10,803 nt of DNA. Origin: Treponema sp. (GTDB lineage: Bacteria; Spirochaetota; Spirochaetia; Treponematales; Breznakiellaceae). This document shows positions 5,855 through 10,803 of the stretch, in pieces; position 1 is the first letter of the stretch, and every line of letters starts with the position of its first letter. The notes under the pieces were generated by a model, which worked only from the letters and a program-made list of their open reading frames with translations, searched no databases and was not told the DNA's origin. Location of the stretch: NCBI GenBank assembly GCA_031259515.1, contig JAIRLK010000327.1, positions 1 to 10,803 of the forward strand, written 5' to 3'. Both the position numbers and the translations under genes were made by a program.

Positions 5855-6700
5855 ATGAAATTTTTTGAAGCCATCATCCTTGGGGCAATCCAGGGTATCA
5901 CCGAGTTCCTGCCGGTGAGCAGTTCCGGTCATCTGGTCCTGGTACAGCGGATTTTTGGGATTTCCGAGCCGGCGCTGTTCTTCGATACTATGGTCCATGT
6001 GGGGACTCTGGCGGCGGTGTTTGTCGTTTTATGGAAGGATATTTGGGGTATCCTGCGCAGGCCTCTTCAGCCGGTGACGGGCTTCCTCATTTTGGCGACG
6101 ATTCCCACCGTCGTGGCCGCGTTGCTCTTCAAAGACGGCATAGAACGGGCTTTTTCATCCGGAGGTTTGCTGGGAGCCGCGTTTCTGTTCACCGCAGCGG
6201 CTCTCCTTGTCTCGTGGCGCTTGTCCGGGCGGCCCGGCAAGACGGATCGGATGGCGGCGAGGGGGCCGGATGAGGTCCTGCCTACGGGGAATATGGGCTG
6301 GGTTGACGCCCTGATTATCGGGGTCTGCCAGGCGGTTGCCGTGGTTCCCGGGGTTTCCCGTTCGGGGTTGACCCTTTCGGGGGCTCTTTCCCGGAGACTG
6401 AACCGGGACGCGGCGGCGCGGTTCTCCTTCCTCTTGTCCATCCCGGCCATACTGGGCGCTCTGGTATTGCAGATCAAGGACCTGGCAGGCGGGGATGCCG
6501 GGACTGCTTCCGAAGCGGGCGGCATAGGCGCGGGGGCCCTGACTGCGGGGACCCTCACCGCAGCCATCGTTGGGTTCTTTGCGGTAAAATTCATGCTGAA
6601 AATAGTACGTGAACGGTCGTTATGGGGATTCGCTGTCTATGTGGCGGTCCTGGGCGCGCTGGTCTTAGTGGATCAGGGGGCGACCCACTTCTTTTTTTAA
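5855..6700 (+). CDS. uppP: undecaprenyl-diphosphatase (UppP/BacA family)
   Basis: An integral membrane enzyme that removes a phosphate from undecaprenyl pyrophosphate, so the lipid carrier can be reused for peptidoglycan and surface polysaccharides; overproduction gives bacitracin resistance in other bacteria. 281 residues, the usual size. Family motif 1 is QGITEFLPVSSSGHL (Glu17, His26) and motif 2 is PGVSRSGLTLSG with Arg169; the rest is mostly membrane helices. The upstream Glu present in E. coli is Gln13 here, a common variant. A loop at about residues 124-145 (SGRPGKTDRMAARG) is polar. The frame is open back to a TTG at 5756, but that start lies in the inverted repeat and adds 33 unconserved residues, so ATG 5855 was chosen; its ribosome-binding site is weak. 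It is divergent from the rml operon, whose product pathways usually need the same carrier. Confidence 0.95.
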   Translation: MKFFEAIILGAIQGITEFLPVSSSGHLVLVQRIFGISEPALFFDTMVHVGTLAAVFVVLWKDIWGILRRPLQPVTGFLILATIPTVVAALLFKDGIERAFSSGGLLGAAFLFTAAALLVSWRLSGRPGKTDRMAARGPDEVLPTGNMGWVDALIIGVCQAVAVVPGVSRSGLTLSGALSRRLNRDAAARFSFLLSIPAILGALVLQIKDLAGGDAGTASEAGGIGAGALTAGTLTAAIVGFFAVKFMLKIVRERSLWGFAVYVAVLGALVLVDQGATHFFF

Positions 6701-6758
6701 TTAAAGAGGGAAGCTGCGGTTTTCGAATTGACCGCGACAGCGATCTTGCCCCCGCAGC

Positions 6759-6775
6759 GCCCCCGCTAAGGGGGC
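6759..6775 (+). terminator. GC-rich hairpin after uppP, possible terminator
   Basis: GCCCCC and GGGGGC pair around a 5-base loop (GCTAA), about 60 bases after the uppP stop. The trailing sequence TTGTCCCC has few T, so it is a weak intrinsic terminator at best. It separates uppP from the nrdJ control region. A looser stem at 6713-6741 (GCTGCGGT with ACCG and CAGC) lies before it. Confidence 0.35.
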
Positions 6776-6825
6776 TTGTCCCCAGAGGCCCAGGGCCCCC
6801 CGGAATTATGGAACGGCTTGCAATT

Positions 6826-6841
6826 CCCCTGTATATAGTGT
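6826..6841. promoter_or_regulatory. NrdR box 1 (predicted)
   Basis: CCCCTGTATATAGTGT matches the NrdR consensus acaCwAtATaTwGtgt at 12 of 16 positions, with a perfect right half and centre. NrdR is the ATP/dATP-sensing repressor of ribonucleotide reductase genes. It lies 75 bases before the nrdJ start, upstream of a second box. Confidence 0.7.
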
Positions 6842-6856
6842 ACCTTCTTCAACACG

Positions 6857-6872
6857 ACACTACCTGTAGTGT
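6857..6872. promoter_or_regulatory. NrdR box 2 (predicted)
   Basis: ACACTACCTGTAGTGT is a 7-base perfect inverted repeat (ACACTAC/GTAGTGT) with a 2-base centre, and both outer halves fit the NrdR consensus. It begins exactly 31 bases after box 1, about three helical turns, the spacing usual for tandem NrdR boxes. I could not assign the nrdJ -35 and -10 elements with confidence; they probably overlap these boxes. Confidence 0.75.
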
Positions 6873-6916
6873 AACATGTTTGTTGTTGCTACACACCGGG
6901 TAATAAAGGAAAAATA

Positions 6917-9900
6917 ATGAAATTTAATCGGTTGTTTACAGATTCTAACCACGGGCCATATCATACCATCGTTTTTGAGAAACGGCGGAGTGAAATCCGT
7001 AATCCCGATGGGAAGGTGATCTTTGAGGAAGACACGGTGATCGTGCCGGTTTTCTGGAGTCAGATTGCCACGGATATTATCGCCCAGAAATATTTCCGTA
7101 AGGCGGGGGTGCCGGCGGACAAGATTTACGCCTGGAAAGCGTGGGCGGCGCTCCGGGGGGGAGCCGGGAAAGCGGGCGGCGCTCCGGCGGCGGATGAAAA
7201 ACTTCCTGAAGATGGGGCGGAACACGATGCCCGGCAGGTTTTCCACCGGCTGGCCTATACATGGATGGACTGGGGCCGCCAAAACGGGTATTTCGATAGC
7301 GAGGAGGACGCTCATGCGTTCTACGACGAAACCTGCTATATGCTGGCCTCCCGTATGGCGGCCCCCAACAGCCCGCAGTGGTTCAACACGGGGCTTTACG
7401 CAGTATACGGTATAGACGGACCTGCCCAGGGGCATTATTACTTCGACACGGCCGACGGGCGGCTTAAGAAGTCGGACAGCGCCTATAAGCGGCCCCAGCC
7501 TCATGCGTGCCTTCCCGGTCATGTTCTGATTAGTACCCCCCAGGGGCCGGTTAGTATAGGCAGTCTGGTGAAACAGAACGCGGTGGGAACCCGGATATAC
7601 GATAAAGACGGAACCACCGCGATTGTGGCGGTCCGGGAAAATGGGGTTAAACCGGTACTTAGGGCGGCGCTTAAAAACGGCGGTGTCCTGGAAGCGACAG
7701 CGGATCATCTGGTACTTGCCCGCGTTGCGGGATCCGGGGAGGAGCCGCAATGGACAGCGGCGGGAAAATTGCGGGAAGGCATGAGCGTGGTTCGGATCAC
7801 GCCTTCGGCCTCCGGGGAACCGGAAAGTCCCGCCTGTCTCTATGAACCTGTTGTTGGAATAGAACAGGCGGGTGAAATGCCGGTATACGATATTCAGACC
7901 GAAAGTGGCAACTTCCTTGCCGGCGGCGTGGTTGTCCACAACTGTTTCATCCTTTCTATTGAAGATGATCTGGTGAACGAGGGCGGCATCATGGACCTGG
8001 TAACCCGTGAGGCGCGGCTTTTCAAGTACGGGTCCGGCACGGGGTCCAATTTTTCCAAAATCAGGGCGCTGAACGAGAAGCTATCCGGCGGCGGCGTGTC
8101 TTCGGGGCTGCTTTCGTTCTTAAAGATAGGGGACCGCTCCGCGTCGGCGATTAAATCCGGGGGAACGACCCGGCGGGCGGCTAAAATGGTAACACTGGAC
8201 GCGGATCACCCGGATGTGGAGAAGTACATCAACTGGAAAGCCGAAGAAGAACACAAGGTCGCTTCCATGGTCATCGGATCGGCCATTGTGAAGAAGCGCC
8301 TTGAGGCAATTAAAAAGGCCCTGGCCGCTTTCCGGGGGCCTGAGATGGACAGGTTCAACGTCGAAAAGAACCATGACCTGGCGGAGGCGCTCAGGAATGT
8401 TCTGGAAGACAAGATTCCTCCTTCTTATCTCTACCAGATACTCAGGCGGCTGGAGCAGGGTGATAGGGATGTCAATCCCGCCGTGTTCACTACCGCCTGG
8501 GATGACGAGGCGTATAACACGGTTTCGGGGCAATCCTCCAACAACAGCCTGCGGGTAACCGACGATTTCATGCGGGCGATCCTGGATGATGCGGACTGGA
8601 GCCTCACGGGCAGGATTTCCGGCACGGCTGAAAAGACCGTCAAGGCCCGCAGGATTTGGGACCAGGCGGCGCGGAGCGCCTGGCAGTGCGCGGACCCAGG
8701 GCTCCAGTACCACACCACCATCAACGACTGGCATACCTGTCCGGCGGGAGGCGAGATTCGGGCTTCCAACCCCTGTTCGGAATACATGTTCCTGGACGAC
8801 ACGGCCTGCAATCTGGCTTCCATCAATCTGGCGGCCTTTTACGATCAGAAGAGTAAAACCTTCAATCTTGAAGGGTACCTCCACGCTGTCAGAATATGGA
8901 CCACGATTCTTGAAATTTCCGTCGTGATGGCTCAGTTTCCCGCGCCCCGGATCGCTCAGCTTTCCTACGAATACCGGACCCTGGGGCTGGGTTTCGCCAA
9001 TCTGGGAAGCCTCCTCATGGTGATGGGCCTGGCCTATGATTCCGATGAGGGCCGGGCGGTTGCAGGCGCCCTGTCGGCCATCCTGTCCGGGGAAGCCTAC
9101 GCTCAATCCGCCCGTATGGCTGCGGAACTTGGCCCTTTCCCCCGATACGGGGACAACCGGCACAGTATGCTCCGGGTGATACGCAACCACCGCCGGGCAG
9201 CCTACAACGCTCCCGCCGGGGAATACGAGGAAGTTCATACCCCGCCCAAGGGGATAGCCGCCGCCTGCTGTCCGGCCTACCTTCTGGAAGCCGCCCGTTC
9301 CGCTTGGGACCAGGCTCTGGAACTGGGGGAGGTTCACGGGTACCGGAACGCCCAGATCAGCGCCATTGCCCCTACCGGGACCATTGGCCTCCTTATGGAT
9401 TGCGATACTACCGGGGTGGAGCCTGATTTCGCCCTGGTCAAATTCAAGAAGCTGGCCGGGGGCGGCTACTTCAAGATCATCAATCAATCCGTCCCGCCGG
9501 CCTTGGAAAACCTGGGGTACAGCCCGGAAGCTATTGAGAACATCACCGCCTACGCCACGGGACGGAAAACCCTGGCCGGAGCGCCGGGGATCAACCCCGA
9601 AACCCTGAAGAACCGGGGGTTTACGCCCGACGCCATTGCCGCGGCGGAGGAAGCGGTCGGGAACAGCCTCAACCTGGAGGGGGTATTTAACCCCTGGATC
9701 CTCGGGCGGGACTTTGTGGAAAAGGTCCTCAACGTGCCGGAAGTCCAATGGTCCCAGCCTGAATTCAGCCTGCTCAAACACCTGGGCTTTACCGATGAGG
9801 ACATCCAGGCGGCGGAACTCTACGCCTGCGGCGCCCTGGGCCTTGAGGGAGCGCCGGGGCTCAAGCGGGAGCATTACGGCGTGTTTGACACCGCTACGCC

Positions 9901-10803
9901 TTCGGGCAAGAACGGTACGCGGTCTATCCCGTGGAAAGCCCATATAGACATGATGGCCGCAGTACAGCCCTTTGTTTCCGGAGCCATTTCCAAGACCATC
10001 AACATGCCCAACAGCGCGAATTACGAGGACGTGAAAGGGGCGTACATGCTGGCCTGGAAAAGCGCCGTCAAGGCGGTTGCCCTATACCGCGACGGGTCCA
10101 AGCTCTCCCAGCCCTTGTCCTCCTTCGCTCCGGGTGTGGACCCTCTGGCGGATGCCATTTTGGCGGTGGAGCGGACTTTGAGCACCGGCGGGCCTACCCT
10201 GGCCCCGGAGGATCAGGTATCCGCAGAATATGCGCCGGATCGTCCGATCCAGGCGAAGGTCAGGCGGCCTCTCCCCAACCGGCGGAGCGGTTATACTCAG
10301 AAGGCCAAGATAGGAGGCCACTCCATCTTCATCCGCACCGGTGAATACGCCGACGGCGCTTTAGGGGAAATCTTCCTGGACATGCACAAGGAAGGCGCCG
10401 CGTTCCGGAGCCTCCTGAACAGTTTTGCCATTGCCGTTTCGCTGGGCCTTCAGTACGGGGTGCCTCTGGAAGAATACGTAGACGCCTTTACCTTCTCCAA
10501 GTTTGAGCCCAACGGCATGGTTCAGGGTCACGACTATGTGAAAATGGCTACCAGCGTCATCGACTACATTTTCCGGGACCTGGCCATCAGTTACCTTAAA
10601 CGGACCGATTTAGGCCAGGTCAATCCCGAAGACCTCAACACCACGGGTACCAAAGACGAAGTAGGAAGCGAACCCGCCGGCATGAAGCATCACCGCGTCC
10701 ACGCCAAAACTGAAGCGGACCGCATCGCCCAGGCGCGGATCAAAGGCTACGAAGGAGACCCCTGCCCCGCCTGCGGGTCCTTCACCCTGGTACGGAACGG
10801 TAC
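6917..10803 (+). CDS. nrdJ: adenosylcobalamin-dependent (class II) ribonucleotide reductase with a mini-intein, 3' end beyond the window
   Basis: Reduces ribonucleotides to deoxyribonucleotides, using coenzyme B12 to make a thiyl radical. The ATG at 6917 sits 6 bases after AAAGGA (6905-6910). 1295 codons are visible without a stop; residues 198-342 are an intein, leaving about 1150 host residues. Visible host motifs: PQPHA joined to CFILSIEDDLVNEGGIMDL; NPCSE with the predicted thiyl-radical Cys620, and a second cysteine 11 residues on in TACNLASINL (Cys631); GLGFANLGSLLM; APTGTIGLLMDCDTTGVEPDF; and SGAISKTINMPNSA. Numbers count the unspliced protein. The C-terminal part has GEIFLDMHKEGAAFRSLLNSFA (TSCPD-like), and the window ends just after DPCPACGSF, the start of the Cys-rich tail, so little is missing. 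No N-terminal ATP-cone is evident, and no B12 riboswitch was seen upstream. Regulation is probably by NrdR. GC is high, up to about 68% in lines counted by hand. Confidence 0.96.
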   Translation, partial: MKFNRLFTDSNHGPYHTIVFEKRRSEIRNPDGKVIFEEDTVIVPVFWSQIATDIIAQKYFRKAGVPADKIYAWKAWAALRGGAGKAGGAPAADEKLPEDGAEHDARQVFHRLAYTWMDWGRQNGYFDSEEDAHAFYDETCYMLASRMAAPNSPQWFNTGLYAVYGIDGPAQGHYYFDTADGRLKKSDSAYKRPQPHACLPGHVLISTPQGPVSIGSLVKQNAVGTRIYDKDGTTAIVAVRENGVKPVLRAALKNGGVLEATADHLVLARVAGSGEEPQWTAAGKLREGMSVVRITPSASGEPESPACLYEPVVGIEQAGEMPVYDIQTESGNFLAGGVVVHNCFILSIEDDLVNEGGIMDLVTREARLFKYGSGTGSNFSKIRALNEKLSGGGVSSGLLSFLKIGDRSASAIKSGGTTRRAAKMVTLDADHPDVEKYINWKAEEEHKVASMVIGSAIVKKRLEAIKKALAAFRGPEMDRFNVEKNHDLAEALRNVLEDKIPPSYLYQILRRLEQGDRDVNPAVFTTAWDDEAYNTVSGQSSNNSLRVTDDFMRAILDDADWSLTGRISGTAEKTVKARRIWDQAARSAWQCADPGLQYHTTINDWHTCPAGGEIRASNPCSEYMFLDDTACNLASINLAAFYDQKSKTFNLEGYLHAVRIWTTILEISVVMAQFPAPRIAQLSYEYRTLGLGFANLGSLLMVMGLAYDSDEGRAVAGALSAILSGEAYAQSARMAAELGPFPRYGDNRHSMLRVIRNHRRAAYNAPAGEYEEVHTPPKGIAAACCPAYLLEAARSAWDQALELGEVHGYRNAQISAIAPTGTIGLLMDCDTTGVEPDFALVKFKKLAGGGYFKIINQSVPPALENLGYSPEAIENITAYATGRKTLAGAPGINPETLKNRGFTPDAIAAAEEAVGNSLNLEGVFNPWILGRDFVEKVLNVPEVQWSQPEFSLLKHLGFTDEDIQAAELYACGALGLEGAPGLKREHYGVFDTATPSGKNGTRSIPWKAHIDMMAAVQPFVSGAISKTINMPNSANYEDVKGAYMLAWKSAVKAVALYRDGSKLSQPLSSFAPGVDPLADAILAVERTLSTGGPTLAPEDQVSAEYAPDRPIQAKVRRPLPNRRSGYTQKAKIGGHSIFIRTGEYADGALGEIFLDMHKEGAAFRSLLNSFAIAVSLGLQYGVPLEEYVDAFTFSKFEPNGMVQGHDYVKMATSVIDYIFRDLAISYLKRTDLGQVNPEDLNTTGTKDEVGSEPAGMKHHRVHAKTEADRIAQARIKGYEGDPCPACGSFTLVRNG
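7508..7942 (+). other. mini-intein inside NrdJ (145 residues, no homing endonuclease)
   Basis: The NrdJ frame is interrupted between PQPHA and CFILSIEDD by 145 residues with all class 1 intein blocks. Block A is CLPGHVLISTPQG with Cys1. Block B is LEATADHLVL with Thr64 and His67. Block F is MPVYDIQTESGNFLAGG with Asp128. Block G is VVVHN with His144 and the terminal Asn145, followed by the +1 Cys. Only about 55 residues lie between blocks B and F, too few for a LAGLIDADG or HNH endonuclease, and none is seen. Removal would rejoin PHA to CFILS and restore a normal NrdJ. All splicing residues are present, so it is predicted active. Local GC (about 55% in two lines counted) is a little below the rest of nrdJ. 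Confidence 0.95.

Noticed and set aside
6701..6916. A cobalamin riboswitch before the B12-dependent nrdJ
   Set aside because: No B12-box-like sequence or suitable multi-stem layout was found; the region is explained better by a hairpin and two NrdR boxes.
6860..7939. A 359-residue minus-strand open frame opposite the nrdJ start and intein
   Set aside because: It is antisense to the NrdJ N terminus, the intein and an NrdR box, and its product has no recognisable motif.
7508..7942. The NrdJ insert as a lineage-specific domain or frameshift artefact
   Set aside because: It begins with Cys, ends in His-Asn before Cys, carries the T-x-x-H block, and leaves a perfect NrdJ sequence when removed.
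8120..9943. A 607-residue open frame on the minus strand opposite nrdJ
   Set aside because: It lies fully antisense to well-recognised NrdJ motifs; its Gly, Arg and Pro-rich product resembles nothing, and long antisense frames are expected in GC-rich coding DNA.
1..10803. CRISPR arrays, tRNA or rRNA genes, insertion sequences
   Set aside because: No regularly spaced repeats, no tRNA-like or rRNA-like sequence and no transposase frame was seen on either strand.

Overview
The window looks like a stretch of a host-associated spirochaete chromosome, most likely a Treponema related to the termite-gut species. This is inference from the style of the proteins, the medium-to-high GC content and the gene mix: an AAA-ATPase_like protein, a VanZ-like protein, a long B12-dependent ribonucleotide reductase and a split rml operon. 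No database search was possible, so the taxon is a guess.

Left part, 1 to 5341, all on the minus strand. Read in the direction of transcription (right to left) it runs: a VanZ-like membrane protein, rfbA/rmlA, rfbC/rmlC, rfbD/rmlD, a small MNT nucleotidyltransferase, rfbB/rmlB, then a truncated AAA-ATPase_like gene leaving the left edge. The four rml genes supply all steps from glucose-1-phosphate plus dTTP to dTDP-L-rhamnose. Genes overlap or abut almost throughout, so the block from VanZ to rfbB is very probably one translationally coupled transcript.

The most unusual item is in the middle of that operon. rmlD has no stop codon of its own. Its frame continues into a complete HEPN domain of the HI0074 (nucleotidyltransferase substrate-binding) type with an intact R-x4-H-x-Y motif. 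The partner MNT gene with an intact G-S-x10-D-x-D motif follows at once. A HepT/MntA-like (type VII) toxin-antitoxin pair therefore seems to have landed between rmlD and rmlB and become fused to a sugar-nucleotide enzyme. The HEPN-MNT segment is visibly more AT-rich than the rml genes around it.

Middle, 5342 to 5854: a noncoding divergent region of about 510 bases with four inverted repeats, one of them terminator-like, and two doubtful small frames. It is followed on the plus strand by uppP (undecaprenyl-diphosphatase).

Right part, 6701 to 10803: a leader with two tandem NrdR-box-like sites 31 bases apart, then nrdJ, a class II ribonucleotide reductase running off the right edge near its C terminus. 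nrdJ carries a 145-residue mini-intein without an endonuclease, placed immediately before a cysteine predicted to belong to the active-site redox pair.
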